NCBI RefSeq assembly: GCF_021130785.1
Contig: NC_060213.1
Span: forward strand, 98,820,501 to 98,884,500
Direction: 5' to 3'
Source: Homalodisca vitripennis
Taxonomy: Eukaryota; Arthropoda; Insecta; Hemiptera; Cicadellidae
Length of the DNA stretch: 64,000 nucleotides
The position numbers and the translations under genes are program-made. Under the pieces are notes generated by a model, which did not search any database, was not told the DNA's origin, and saw only the letters and a program-made list of their open reading frames with translations. Shown here in pieces: positions 26,238-37,498 of the stretch (position 1 is the stretch's first letter; every line of letters starts with the position of its first letter).

Positions 26238-26343
26238 TGAATCATAAAAAGTACTTGCTCCGCGGGGTCTCGAACCCGGATCTCTCACTTGCCGGGTGAA
26301 TGTGCTACCATTACACCACCGAGCTCTTACTTTTTACGATTCA
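26238..26343 (-). repeat. Inverted repeat enclosing the tRNA-like sequence
   Basis: TGAATCATAAAAAGTA at 26238-26253 and its near-perfect complement at 26328-26343 (one mismatch in 16) flank the tRNA-like body. The whole segment can extend the acceptor stem into one long hairpin. Confidence 0.8.
26257..26324 (-). tRNA. tRNA-like sequence, probably pseudogene or tRNA-derived repeat
   Basis: On the minus strand the 68-nt body starts GCTCGGTGGTGTAATGGTAG and ends CGGGTTCGAGACCCCGCGG plus AGC. An A box (TGGTGTAATGG) and B box (GGTTCGAGACC) are present, the canonical internal promoters for RNA polymerase III. The acceptor, D, anticodon and T stems can all be drawn, but the acceptor and T stems each contain mismatches. 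The anticodon loop CCGGCAA gives anticodon GGC (Ala codon GCC), which is rarely used in eukaryotic nuclear tRNA sets. The flanking inverted repeat and imperfect stems point to a SINE head or pseudogene rather than a working tRNA. Confidence 0.55.
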
Positions 26344-29223
26344 ATTATTTTGTATTTGGCCGTATCTGTCACATATGCGTTTTAATAACCAAACTAACAT
26401 ATGATCCGAAAACCAAATACCTGTCAAACTACTTTTATTTACTTTAATTAAATTTGTATACTTGGCAATAGCCGAATTTAATTTTTTCAATATTGTCTGG
26501 GATCGTGGTTCTCGGGATCTCTCTTCAGTGGCCTCTTCAGGGGTTCCTGGTTTATTTCAACTTTTAACCTCCTTCTATATAAGAAAGGTTGTTATTTATA
26601 TATCACAGAAGAAAGTCTCTCTGAGAGAGATAAGTTTCATCTGACAAGCAGCCTTCAATCTTGTAAAAAATTTTTTATAAAATGTTCCTTTAAGACTATA
26701 TCTGTTAGGTGCGATTCACAGCTGTCCATGCTCATGTAGATCTATGTTCTGCCTTACTCAATACTATAATATAAAAGTGGCAACGATTTTTTACTTCATT
26801 CTCTCTCTAGAGTTAGTAAATAGATACTTTCCACATAAGGAAGTTTGGTTTATTATATTTAAAAAAATTGCTGTTCTTGAGATTGATTTAAAATTAATGT
26901 TTATGACAAATTTAAAAGATTGAGATTTTCAAATATTACATTTATGTTAGAAACAAGAAAATATGAACTCATAAAATTATATTTTTCGGTATATAGTTTT
27001 GTATAAGTAATTTGAAACCCACTTCAAGATAATAGACAGCTAAATCTCCAAATAAACTCATAAGATGCTTTACTGAAACGTTTTGTTCAATGACACGTTA
27101 TTTAATACATTTAACCAAAATGCAAACAAAAATATCAAAATAAACATATATTCTAATATTTTAGATATAAATTCTTGAATACGGTGAGCATTTAATTTAA
27201 AACAATAATATCAAATCTATATCAGGAGTTTGAATAATTCCCCTTGGTAGTTTAATTGGTGTGAAACTTTTTCACAGATCGAAAGGATTTGTATAACGTA
27301 CTGAAAGAACGATTTTCAGCGTTTTGAAAATAATTGGATTACATGCTAAAGTGTAGATGCTAACACTTCTTATGTTATTACAGTGCTAATCACTTTCAAT
27401 ATATTTAATAAGAATTTACATTTTCTTTAACATAAAAGCCTGAAAAAATATATCGTTGTAACGTAAAATACACTATTATGAAACCTACTATTAAACAATT
27501 GTAATTAATCGGTAACATAAAATAAACATTATATAGAATTTTAAAGACATGTAGATTATATCAAACAACGTTTGAAAACTGCAAATAGGGGCAGTGAAAA
27601 CCATTCAATAACAGTAAATAGAATTCTATTCCTTTGAATTTTCTTTATAAAGTAATTCTTTCTCTCTCGATTGCATAGATTGTAATATTTTTAGTCTTAT
27701 TTACAAAGTTATAAAAAGCGTATGGTAAGTAAAATAACTAGTAGCAACATTAAAGTCTAAATAAAAGATTTTTATGTGATCAGGGTGAAGTATAAAAAAG
27801 TAGAATATTTTTACAAAGCGCAAAATTTTAAAACGTCCAATGATAATATGTTGCTATGTTAATAACAGCGGATAACCTTGTGTATATTAACTCCAAACAA
27901 ATATAAATTTGTTTTATTCATTGGCTGTTAACATGCAATTAAACAATCGGGGTTTCCATTCTATAGCTTATTTATTCCCTTATTTATTTAAGACACAAAT
28001 ATACTAACTTAGTTGCCATTAAATTAAAACTCAATCCCTGAAAGTGAAATAGGTTCCGGTTCAGATCGTAAACATTTGAAATAGGTAGAGATTGATTTTT
28101 CAAAACAATGTAGTAAAAGTCAATTAAATTTCCATAGGCGAAGAAAGGTTTAAAGAATGGTGGCCTAATTCCGAACCAGCCAATGATTCAGAATAGCGAG
28201 CTTAAAAAATTCCCTTATTGGTTTTTAAGTGGCTATCATATAAGAGAAATAAACTTAAAACATTATATCTTCCTTTCGGTAATACCTAAGATAATCAAAC
28301 ATTTTACATTGAAATTAATTATTATCAATAGGAATAATACTTTTACACCTCTTATCCCACATTTATGAATGTAATCAAAGCCTTATTTATAGCGTGTATT
28401 TATAAATGTTAATGAATAATTGAAAAAATAATTTTTTTCATTAAGAAATGTGATTTTATAAAATCAGTTTCACTATCGTATGAGAACGCTTGTGAAATGA
28501 AGTCACGTTGTGATCCTGTTAACTCTATTAACTTCCATTGATCGATTGTCTTTAGATGCCTTATTGGGATCCAAGACGTATTTACTTGAAATTATTAGTG
28601 TGTAGTAGTAAAAAAGCTATTATTGTTGTAGTTAAATTAAATTTAATGATATATTTCTGTATTCCCATTGAATCTATAGCCTCTAGTTTTGTTATCCTTG
28701 TCGTTGGACGGAAATAAATTTCATCGGGGCACGAGTTAGTACTTTTATTTCATATATATTTAATCAATACACAATACAATACAGTTTACTGGACATTTTA
28801 TAAAAATGCAATTTAACCGCAGTACATATTGATATTCTTTTCAAAGAGCGTTTATTATTAATTGCCTGCCAGTTCTTAACGTGCGCTAAAATTGTGTGTC
28901 TTAGAACTTAGACTTGGCTTAATTAGTACATGTTTTGTTATATCCAGTAAATAGTATATTATTACATTCTCTTATAGCCTATTTATCTTCTTAAAGCGAT
29001 GAAATCTGTCTTGAGTTGGAGCGAAGTCGATATATGCAGTATTGCAAGTTTCAACTTTTTATAGCTTCTTCGACATTAAGATTAATAAGAAAGAGAACAG
29101 GATCATATGCAAACTGGGCCTAAATAATTTCCCACTTTGCTCAGTACACAGTGATCAGTTAACCTGTTGTGATTCGTAAATTCGTGATGATTAAACGCGT
29201 TTTGCGAGTGCAGCGATGAAAAC
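26344..29223. other. AT-rich intergenic DNA
   Basis: No recognisable genes in nearly 2.9 kb. A slightly GC-richer patch at 26500-26570 lies in a 60-codon plus frame without motifs. Confidence 0.5.
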
Positions 29224-29329
29224 TTATTCGTTGAGGCAACGATCTGAAATCCATCCGTCGATTTGCCTGTTTAGTCTCTGATTCGTCTCTTTGACTAAGG
29301 AGTTCGTGAGTAGAACCAGCAGATTTCTC
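29224..29329 (-). CDS. Candidate terminal exon (minus strand), unassigned
   Basis: A GC-richer segment follows a (GT)n tract ending TGTTGCAG on the minus strand, a plausible splice acceptor with the microsatellite as its pyrimidine/GT tract. Joined in the phase left by the candidate exon at 29638-29708, it would read RNLLVLLTNSLVKETNQRLN to a TAA at 29224. A second frame (EKSAGSTHELLSQRDESE...) stays open longer, to 29159. I cannot tell which frame, if either, is real. No family is recognised. Confidence 0.25.
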
Positions 29330-29333
29330 CTGC

Positions 29334-29393
<60 letters not shown>

Positions 29394-29420
29394 ACACACA
29401 CACACACACACACCACACAC
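29334..29420. repeat. (CA)n microsatellite
   Basis: About 43 CA/AC dinucleotides with a few ACC interruptions near the right end. Confidence 0.97.
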
Positions 29421-29452
29421 CACGCACCACCACCACCACCACCACCACCACC
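29421..29452. repeat. (CAC)n trinucleotide repeat
   Basis: About nine CAC/ACC units directly follow the CA tract. Translated low-complexity frames over both tracts (Gly or Cys-Val runs on the minus strand) are artefacts. Confidence 0.95.
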
Positions 29453-29637
29453 TGAGGACAAGATGGGGCTGGTAAACAATAGCAATTACCTCATCGCTGA
29501 AATGTTTTGTATGATATTAATTTATTTTTAGTACATATTGTTTTCTTCCTTGAATGTTTCTTTACTGTTTTACGACTGATAGGCTTTGTAGTGGGATGCA
29601 AAAATGCAATACCTCATGTTTTTCAACTTGCACTTAC

Positions 29638-29708
29638 CCCTGGTGTAGTTTTAGGATAGCGTTGGGGTTGTCGCTTCTGGCGTAGTGTCCGTCGTTTTCG
29701 TTCTTGGC
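29638..29708 (-). CDS. Candidate 71-bp internal exon (minus strand), unassigned
   Basis: The minus strand reads CTTTTAGACTAG|GCCAAGAA at the left and CACCAGGG|GTAAGTGC at the right, a usable acceptor and a consensus donor. Between them the frame is open and GC-rich at third positions compared with its surroundings, encoding AKNENDGHYARSDNPNAILK plus LHQ and two bases of a further codon. Length and phase are normal for an insect internal exon. I do not recognise the protein. It lies 95 bp downstream of another open segment (29803-30046), so both may belong to the same gene. Confidence 0.4.
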
Positions 29709-29802
29709 CTAGTCTAAAAGCGGTCTTATTTTGTATCGCATAAAAGTGAGGAGATTGTCGTAACCCCTGTCGTTTCCCATTCTTCAGAATGTAAACAAGG
29801 GA

Positions 29803-30046
29803 TTAGTATTTCTCAAACAAGTGCAAAAGTTTTCTCGATTTGTCCCTATTTTTCAACTCGTTATATTTGTTCCAATAGCCAGATACAGTTTTTATTTTAG
29901 CCACGTTTCCGACTCCCGATGCTAGTGACTGTGGTTGTGAGATGATAGCGGTAACTCCAAGTGGCAGCCCACCCATGGACACCGAGTCGATCCCGTGAAC
30001 CCCCGATGCAAGATCCGAGTCAGACGTAACGCTCCGCGTGCCTGGC
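29803..30046 (-). CDS. Candidate exon (minus strand), unassigned
   Basis: On the minus strand a pyrimidine-rich acceptor, TTTCGTTCTCCCTCCAG, precedes an 80-codon open frame: GTRSVTSDSDLASGVHGIDS, then VSMGGLPLGVTAIISQPQSL and ASGVGNVAKIKTVSGYWNKY, ending at TAA 29803. The first two thirds are GC-rich, low in stops and Ser/Gly-rich; the last third is AT-rich and could be intron read-through past a weak donor (GTGGCT or GTATCT). It could therefore be an internal exon leading to 29638-29708, or a last exon. No known domain is seen. Confidence 0.35.
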
Positions 30047-30747
30047 CTGGAGGGAGAACGAAACTAATAAGTTAGCATTCCTTTATATTACATTTTTCTT
30101 CTTCCGCTGATGTTGACCGTTCACAGAATATACTTCTTTTTTATTCTATCCAACATTAAAACTATTCACTCCCAGTTACTTAATAAAAGTTTGGTAATGT
30201 ATATAAACCGTTTCACGGTGTTTTATTATGGTTCATTGAACCGTTATTTCTATAAAGCCAAAGACTCGTATAAGACTATGTGCAGTACGATAGCCGGCTA
30301 GCCACTGTCATTGGACAACCGAAGAACGTACAGTGATTTCAAGTTTTGTGACGTCCCTTTACAAAATAACGAACTGCAATAAAGATGAGGGAAGAGATGG
30401 GAGCGCAAAATATCCATAAATATCTGCGGTTTACATGAATAGTTTTCTTATGTACGCTTTCGCTTAGATTATTAAAAGTTTATATATAATGTAAAAACAA
30501 TTTTGATTTTCGTCGATGCTGTCTTTCGACTCCTTCGATATAATGGTTATGGATGAACTCTGTTAGTAATTGCCTGTATTCTTGAGTAATTTATAACATA
30601 AAGAGGCAGAAGCCAATGATATAAGTAGAACTAAAAGATCACACCATTTTGATACGAGAGATTTTTTTTAAGAGAAAATAAATAGTTATGGAGTGCATAC
30701 CTTATTATTTAAATCATTTTATGTTATCCTTAGGTTATAAATTCAGA

Positions 30748-30945
30748 TTAAATAACATGGCTAGCGTACAAATATTTATAAACAAGATTCTTTCCACAGA
30801 CTGAGTCACAGTATAAGACGGGGAGGCTGCCAAGCGTCAAGAGGAAGTTATAATGACTGGCAGAAGAATGGTGATTGTCGTGCTCGTTGGTCACTAGCTG
30901 AAAGATCTCCCCGCCTTCTACATGTTCGGGATTACTGCACTGCTG
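30748..30945 (-). CDS. Candidate exon (minus strand), unassigned
   Basis: A minus-strand frame open for 65 codons lies in a GC-rich island. It begins after a CAG/CAG/TGCAG acceptor cluster and encodes SNPEHVEGGEIFQLVTNEHD, then NHHSSASHYNFLLTLGSLPV and LYCDSVCG, before running into AT-rich sequence and a TAA at 30748. The composition is that of a real globular protein exon, but no family is recognised. A donor is not obvious (GTGACT at about 30810 is the best). On the opposite strand a strong acceptor, TTCTTTCCACAG, precedes a short 17-codon frame, so strand is not fully certain. Confidence 0.35.
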   Translation of the reverse strand, partial: QQCSNPEHVEGGEIFQLVTNEHDNHHSSASHYNFLLTLGSLPVLYCDSVCGKNLVYKYLYASHVI

Positions 30946-30949
30946 TCAC

Positions 30950-31739
30950 TGATTGAAACGAAATATTTTAAACATTTTACTGGTATTTTATAAGGATTTT
31001 CCTGTCAGTAGCACTTGTGTCATAATTCACAATATTGAATTGAGGTTATATTCAGTAACTGAAAGTATTATTTTTAATCATGTTATTACTTAACATATAA
31101 ATTATAATACCATTTTATACATTATTATATAAAACTGAAACTTCTACATCAAAACTGAATTATGTTAGTAAAAATATTTTCCAGTAATAATGTTTTTCAA
31201 TTCTGTATTTTTTAAACTAGTATATCTGTATTTACTATAGTAAAAAGTACGTGAATATATTCTTTAGAATTTTTTACGAATAAAGCTGGTATAAAATTAT
31301 AATTATACGTTACATCAGTATATAGGCTACCGGGTGTCTTAGAAGTCCCACCTCCTCTATAACTTTCTTATGAATAGATATTGAGTGATTTAATTTAGGG
31401 GATATTTATATGACCAATTAAGGTGTTATTTATAAATGTAAAGTTTTTACTACATTCCCAAAATTATTTTGTATTTAGGTATTTTAGGGGTAAGTTAAAA
31501 TTTTTAAATAGGGCCCGTAGTAAGTGACATCTTATTTTCAGGGTATCATAAGAAAATAATAAGAAACACTAGAGGGCTCTAACGTTACTCTATCAAATTC
31601 CTAACTAATATCCCTACAGTTTGTTACATTTAAAGTTATTGACAGGCAGATAAAACATTCACTCACTGGTTATTATGTGAAATTGTCATGGCATGTGTTT
31701 GGTTAATGTATTAGGCCTATTGCGTAGAATTAGAGTATT
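30950..31739. other. AT-rich intergenic or intronic DNA
   Basis: No recognised genes. The stretch 31325-31350 (GGGTGTCTTAGAAGTCCCAC) has the look of a transposon end, but I found no second end. A TG-rich tract begins at 31738. Confidence 0.4.
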
Positions 31740-31829
31740 GTATGTGTGTGTGCGTGTGTGTGAGTCAGTCAGTGTCGCGGCCGCGGTCCGGAGCGGGCAT
31801 GTCACGGCGCCGTTGATTGTGGACCCGGG

Positions 31830-34800
31830 ATAGTGGGCCCACACAGTCTCGCCACGCCGGTCGCCTCCCCCGGCCTTCACCAACTCCTCCTCGCCACCAT
31901 CCACAGCTGATGTCCTCTCTCTTTCCTTATCTCCCTATCCTAGACATTTGAAAGCCGCTCATATCATTGCGCAATCGCTGAGAGGGCATGTTTATGAGCT
32001 TAGAGAAATTTTTGGCCTTCAACAGTTTGATTTAATTGGAATTTCAGAATCCTGGCTTAAGTCGAGTATTCAGTCAAGCGAAGTTTTCCTTCCTGGTTAT
32101 GTTTTTGCAACGGAACGATAGAATAGGAAAAAAATGGCGGAGGTGTTGCAGTGTAATATTAGGGAGGGCTTAAATTTTAAACCGCTTCTTTTTTCGCCTT
32201 CTGAGTACTCGGGCTGGTGTCAGAATTTATGTTTATTGAAATTGGTTTTGTCTGGTTCAGATGTACTACTACTGGGAGTATGTTATCGCCCACCCAGAGT
32301 TGGACGTATGACAGATTTTGAAAATGCTCTCTTGCACCACATGCACAGAATAGTCGTATATTGATCATGGGTGATTTCAACACTGATTTGATGAGAAATA
32401 ATCAACACTATAACTACAGACAGCTGACTTCCATGTTTGACTCGTGTAATCTTACAATACTGCCACTGGAGCCAACTTAATCACACTGCCGAGTCTGACA
32501 CACTTCTTGACCCTCATGTGGTTTCGGAAACCACAAGATATCGTCCTTCATGCGCAGCTTCCAGTCCCTGCCATATCAAAACATGACCTAATCTATTGTG
32601 TTTATTCAGTAAATATACCTAAGATTAAAACTAGATTTATCAAGTATAGAGACTTTTAAAAACATGAATGAGGCTGAATTTATGTCCGATATTTTATTGT
32701 TCCCATGGCATAACCTAGAGAATCTTGACTCTGTTGATGACATGGTGGATGGTTTTAATAAAAAAATTTTATCTGTTTATGATAAACATGCTCCTTATGG
32801 GACAAAAACGAATAAATAAATAAGAGGTACCCAGTGCCATGGATGAGAAAGGATATTCTTAGCCTGATGGCCCATCGCGATAGCTTATATCGAAGGAGCG
32901 AGGCGCTCTAATGACCAGATTACTTATGGATCAGTACCGTTTAATTCGATACAGGGTTTAAACAACTTCTGCGTAATTCCAGGCTGTGATATACTCGGAG
33001 TTCTTTTTGAGAATAGGAAACAGTCGTCAAGCGACTTATGGCGTTAAGGTTTAAAGCCTTTGAAATAGGAAAACAACGTATTTCACAGCGAGTTCTTACC
33101 TCTGAATGAGTTGAACCAATTTTTTACATCCTGTAGTCAAAGTAAGTTTCAGTCAGGAAAAAGTGGAGGGACTACTTAAAACATCTTCAAAACCTACCTC
33201 ACCGTAGTTGTGGTTATCCTGAGTTTACTTTTAAAACCTGTGATACAAGGTGACGTGTTGAAAGTGCTATACGCCGTATTCGCCAGTAATGCTGTTGGGT
33301 ACGATGGCATCCCAATACGCCTCATAAAGAATATTCTATTTCCTGTCCTTCCAATAGTCACATTTATTTTTCCCATCACTCTTAGGGAGTGGTATTTTCC
33401 CATCACAATGGAAGTCTGCTCTTAATAAGATTTCAGCACCAGCATCATGGTTCAGATTATAGGCCGATAAATATTCTTTCCTGCATTATTCTAAATAAGG
33501 CCTAGAGAGAATAGTGCACTGCAAATTCACTGATATATCTATCTTACAACAACATATTTAGTGACTATCAATCTGTGTTGTATTCGGACCAACCACAGTA
33601 CAGAAACTGCACTTTTAAAAGTGGACGGGTGACATTAGGCTTGCTATGGATCACAGACAGGGGCACAATTCTCACTCTTTTCATATTTCTCAAAAGCTTT
33701 CGACAGCGTAAACCATAAAGTATTGCTAGCTAAACTATAGGCTAATATAGGGTTTTCTAGTCATGTATTAACTTGGCTGAGATCTTATCTGTCAGGGAGA
33801 CGGCAGCAGTGTGTAAAAGTGGATGACATGACATGTTCGGAACTGGGAAAATTGTTACTTGTGGGGTGCCACAGGGATCGATTCTTGGTCCCTTTTGTTA
33901 TTTTTGTACTGTACGTGAACGACATTTCCATTCTGTACTTAACATAGCTCATATTCACATGTATGCTGATGACCTGCAAATCTATTCACACTTTTAAAAT
34001 ATGATTCCACTTACATGAATCGTTATCACCAAAATCAAATAACTAGTGAACATTACAAAACGTTATCGTTTATGTGGTCCAAAAATCGTGGCCTGAGACT
34101 AAAACCATGCAGAAAACCAAACCAATCATTCATGTTGTCACTCTCGTTTTACGAATACTCAAATTCCAACTTCAATACTATCTTGAAACGTTTAACTGTA
34201 AATGGGTAAACACCACTGCCATACTACGACAAGGTGAGAAGGATCTTTGGTTTGGAATATTATAAATCGACTTTGGACTTGGTGGACTGAATGCTGTTGC
34301 GGAGATTTGTAAAACGAGTTATCGCATCTATTCACTCACTGAAACGTTTACAACGATTTTTACCAGAACATTAGCAGCTGTTTTTTTTGACTATTAATCA
34401 CGTGCGGTACTTTCCACATTTCAATTACTGTAATCCAGTGATCATATGATTTGACCAAAAAGATGCTGAGTGTGAGACAGCTGCAAAGAACTCCCAAAAA
34501 CTACTGTACTACGTTTACAGTTTACGATGGTGAGACGGGAGCAGCACATTACACCGTACTATATTCAGGGGTCAAATAATTCTAAAATTAAAAAGATCAA
34601 GCAGATCCATCAAAATTTTTTTAAAACTAGGTTCATTCAATATTGAAATTTTGGTCTTTTTCCAAGATATTTTTCACTTGAATATCTTTAAATCTGATGT
34701 CCTCATGTGAGGTGTAAGAAGACAGCATCGCTCTGGCCAGCTCATACATTTTGGAGGAATGCCTCAGCACACCGGACTGCAGTGTTGTGATAAGAGTTAT

Positions 34801-35364
34801 TCTATGTAATGGTGCTTGTAGGTTGTGGACTGCCCTTCCTTCCCCAAACAATTACTTCCGATCGATAGGAAGTTCCCGGTTTTGTGGCGAAAACTGAAAG
34901 ATATGATTAATTTCACTTTGAGCGGTTAGCGGGGCCCAGTTTCCGGTCTGAGATGCTTGTGGGCGTGATCACTGGCAGAGGGTGATCGAATGTGAGATTG
35001 GTTGTGTGAAAAAAGTTCATTTAGCAATAAAATACTTTAATTTATTTTGTATATTAAAAAATATAAATTTATATTATGTTGTGTGAGAATTTATAGAGAT
35101 GTGTGGTTAATTTATTAATGTGTTTAAATTTTAATTAATAACACGCTTACACAATATTACATTAATATTTCACCACTTTGTGTTAAATGATAATTTATTT
35201 CTTTATATTTATTATCACTTCTTATTATATGTTTTGTTTATTATTCTTAGGATAATATTTAATTTAATGTTTCAATTTTACATTGCAACCGGTTAAGTGT
35301 AAGAAGAACCGGGCCATGCGGCCCTAACTTTGTCCTGTAAAAATAAAGAATTTTTCAATTTCAT
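31830..35364 (+). pseudogene. Near full-length LINE ORF2 (APE endonuclease + RT), copy 2, frameshifted
   Basis: The start of the copy is not fixed. A Pro/Ser-rich leader frame (from about 31835) runs into the endonuclease: HIIAQSLRGHVYELREIFGL, ISESWL, then GGGVAV, LLGVCYRPPR, GDFN (32370-32381, intact) and ISKHDLIYCVYS. The RT follows: SNAVGYDGIPI (about 33288), FDSVNH (33699-33716), CGVPQGS (33860-33880) and an intact YADD (33962-33973). C-terminal pieces run to about 34900. An AT-rich 3' UTR ends in a GGGCC/ATGC/GGCCC hairpin (35311-35324) and AATAAA (35342). Several stops and frameshifts break it, for example TAG at 32119. ORF2 would nick target DNA and copy the element's RNA; this copy cannot. 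Layout fits Jockey/CR1-superfamily LINEs. Confidence 0.85.
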
Positions 35365-36583
35365 TATGACACGAAATCAAAAAAACAAGTGTACTACAAG
35401 AATGAAAAACTATCAACAGCCAGTAATTCATATAGTCATTTAATTAGGTTTGGTATATATGTCTTCCCGAAAGCCCAATAGGTTTGGGAAATACCAACTA
35501 CCTGTGTTATTCCCCATGGCATCTCTTATTAGGATACCAGAACTTAGTAGGTGGGAGCACCAATAAGCACCAGTTACTGTGGGTAAATTGGAACACTTTG
35601 TATGCCTCAACACACTAAAATAAGGAAAAAAAAGCCATGTGGCAATGGAATATCAAACACTTACTGAGTAAACAGTTTTAACAGCTAAAAGTGTAATATA
35701 TTTGTGTTTTTAAAACTTCCTTGCTGATCTATAACTGTAAAATATTTGGCACTCACATGTGTGATTTCGCCCCTAAACCACAGCTGCCGGCACCGGACAT
35801 ACTTTAGATAGGGAATTAGTTTTTCACTGGCCAAAACGTATTACGCAAATACCGTTAGACCGGAAGACAGATTAAATAGGCCAAGCAAGTATAAGCCTTT
35901 ATGCGAAGAAGATGGGACTTTTTTTGACAAATCTAGATATCTGGGTTTCTCTGATCTGGACATTAATACTAAACGCTACTACGGTACCTGAGAATATATA
36001 GAAACGAAGTAGGATTAATATATGATTGGAAAGTAGACATTGCTGTCCTAAAGAAGAATTTCAAGGCAACATTATATCTATCTTTTAGTGATCAGGTCAA
36101 AAATTGTAAACACTACTTATATGGAAACCAATAATATCCTGGATATGGAAGTAATCATAATGACAGAGAAAGTAGTCTCCTTTATGAGTAAATTAGACTT
36201 TTTTCAACCCATTTTTATGTATTTAATTGGGGTAAAACCAGGAAGCGCTACTATGGGATTTGCAAAATAACTTAGTTTGCAAGTAGATTATCTTTAATGT
36301 ACAGTTCCTTTTTTTTATACTAAGAAGGGACTTGGTACTTACCTTATGTATGTATTTTCTTAATAGCGACCACAACGTTTAACGCTAACTAAAATTCGGA
36401 AATACCCTATGACACGGAAAGTAAAGTAACAATGACAGCAAGTAGCAACTCGTTACATCGATATTTAAAACTTTTTTTTTATGCCTGTCCGATAGGAAAA
36501 ACGTTTTTTTGACAGGATCGATCTTAATATCTTTGGATACAACATAGGTTGGTCCTTGAAAATCGACAAACAATGTTATAAAT
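35365..36583. other. Intergenic DNA after LINE copy 2
   Basis: No assigned gene. A 60-codon plus frame at 36088-36270 and fragments around 35820-36010 have no recognisable motif. Confidence 0.45.
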
Positions 36584-36682
36584 CCCCCCCCCCCCACCCC
36601 CCCCCCCCCCCACCCCCCCCCCCCCCCACCCCCCCCCCCCCCCACCCCCCCCCCCCCCCACCCCCCCCCCCCCCCACCCCCC
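36584..36682. repeat. C15A minisatellite, locus 1
   Basis: Runs of 15 C separated by single A residues at 36596, 36612, 36628, 36644, 36660 and 36676, an exact 16-bp period, about six units. The minus strand is G15T, able to form stacked G-quadruplexes. Poly-Gly/Trp frames across it are artefacts. Confidence 0.95.
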
Positions 36683-36711
36683 AAGCAACTGCATAAAAAC
36701 ATTTAGTTCTT

Positions 36712-37200
36712 TTAATGTGGGAGAGGGATGCCACAAGGGTCATAGATCTTGGCAATAAGGCTTTTGCACTTTACGCTTATCAGGGGTCTCAGAGAAGGAA
36801 GGCATATGTTGTAATTGACCCAAATTACTTTGAGAGGACCAACATGAAGGCCAAATACAGAGAAGAGGGGTTTCAAGCTGATTACTGAAGAAAGGCTGGA
36901 TTTCTCACAGTGATCTTCAGGAAGACCCTGTAAAAGTTTAGGAGGGTTGAAAAGCCATTTCCTGAGTTCGAAGCCTCCTAGCTTCAAACGTTGGGTTAAG
37001 GTTAGCTCTAGTGCTTCTTCAACACTATTAGCACCAGTGATGATATCATCCACATAACGTTATAATGTCGGTGAGGAACCTCCGGCCTTCACGATGGGAA
37101 GCTGTGCCAGTGTAACCTTCAATGGATAAGGAGGGTAGACGCTTGTTAATATACCATTAACGTCACAGTAGTGAACTGGTAGACAGATTGATGGGGTTGT
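36712..37200 (-). pseudogene. BEL/Pao LTR retrotransposon reverse transcriptase fragment
   Basis: The minus-strand frame 37056 to 36712 starts at the catalytic box YVDD (37045-37056) and continues IITGANSVEEALELTLTQRL, KLGGFELRKWLFNPPKLLQG, LPEDHC and IAKIYDPCGI, the typical sequence order downstream of the BEL/Pao palm domain. Upstream to about 37200 the RT continues only in broken frames (FTTVT...; LAQLPIVKAGG). No protease, integrase or LTR was seen, so this is an isolated internal fragment ending next to the C15A minisatellite. The element would have been a virus-like retrotransposon that replicates through a cytoplasmic particle; this piece is inactive. Confidence 0.85.
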
Positions 37201-37386
37201 TGAGGAGGCGTGTGCGCGGAATCCAGAGAAACGCCTAAATTATCGAGCCTTTTTGGTTTGTGAAATGCATTGATTATCATTCGGGGTGCACCTTAATGGC
37301 GCTGGCGGAACATATGTCTTACATCCACATGAATACGTTTGTAGAAGGCGGAACGGGAATGTTAATAATATTGCAACATTGCTTTA

Positions 37387-37401
37387 TTTTTCCTTTTTTT
37401 T

Positions 37402-37448
<47 letters not shown>

Positions 37449-37498
37449 CTTTTTTTTTTTTTTGTTTTCTTTTTTTTTTTTTTTTTTTCTCTTTTCTT
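37387..37498. repeat. Long T-rich homopolymer tract
   Basis: About 110 bases of nearly pure T with a few C and G. Poly-Phe and poly-Lys frames across it are artefacts. It could be a reverse-oriented poly(A) tail or an assembly problem. Confidence 0.9.

Noticed and set aside
26257..26324. Functional tRNA-Ala gene
   Set aside because: Mismatched acceptor and T stems, a GGC anticodon and a flanking inverted repeat argue for a pseudogene or repeat.
29159..29485. Gly and Cys-Val runs in long minus-strand frames
   Set aside because: The runs translate the CA and CAC microsatellites; only the non-repetitive segment left of them is kept, as an exon candidate.
31686..31904. 72-codon minus frame (DGGEEELVKAGGGDRRGE...)
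   Set aside because: It overlaps the GC-rich leader of LINE copy 2, the opposite strand is open into the endonuclease, and no acceptor or donor is visible on the minus strand.
34633..34851. 72-codon minus-strand frame
   Set aside because: It is antisense to the C-terminal region of LINE copy 2, whose plus strand reads ACRLWTALPSP.
36385..36736. Minus-strand frames rich in Gly/Trp/Val
   Set aside because: They are translations of the C15A minisatellite.
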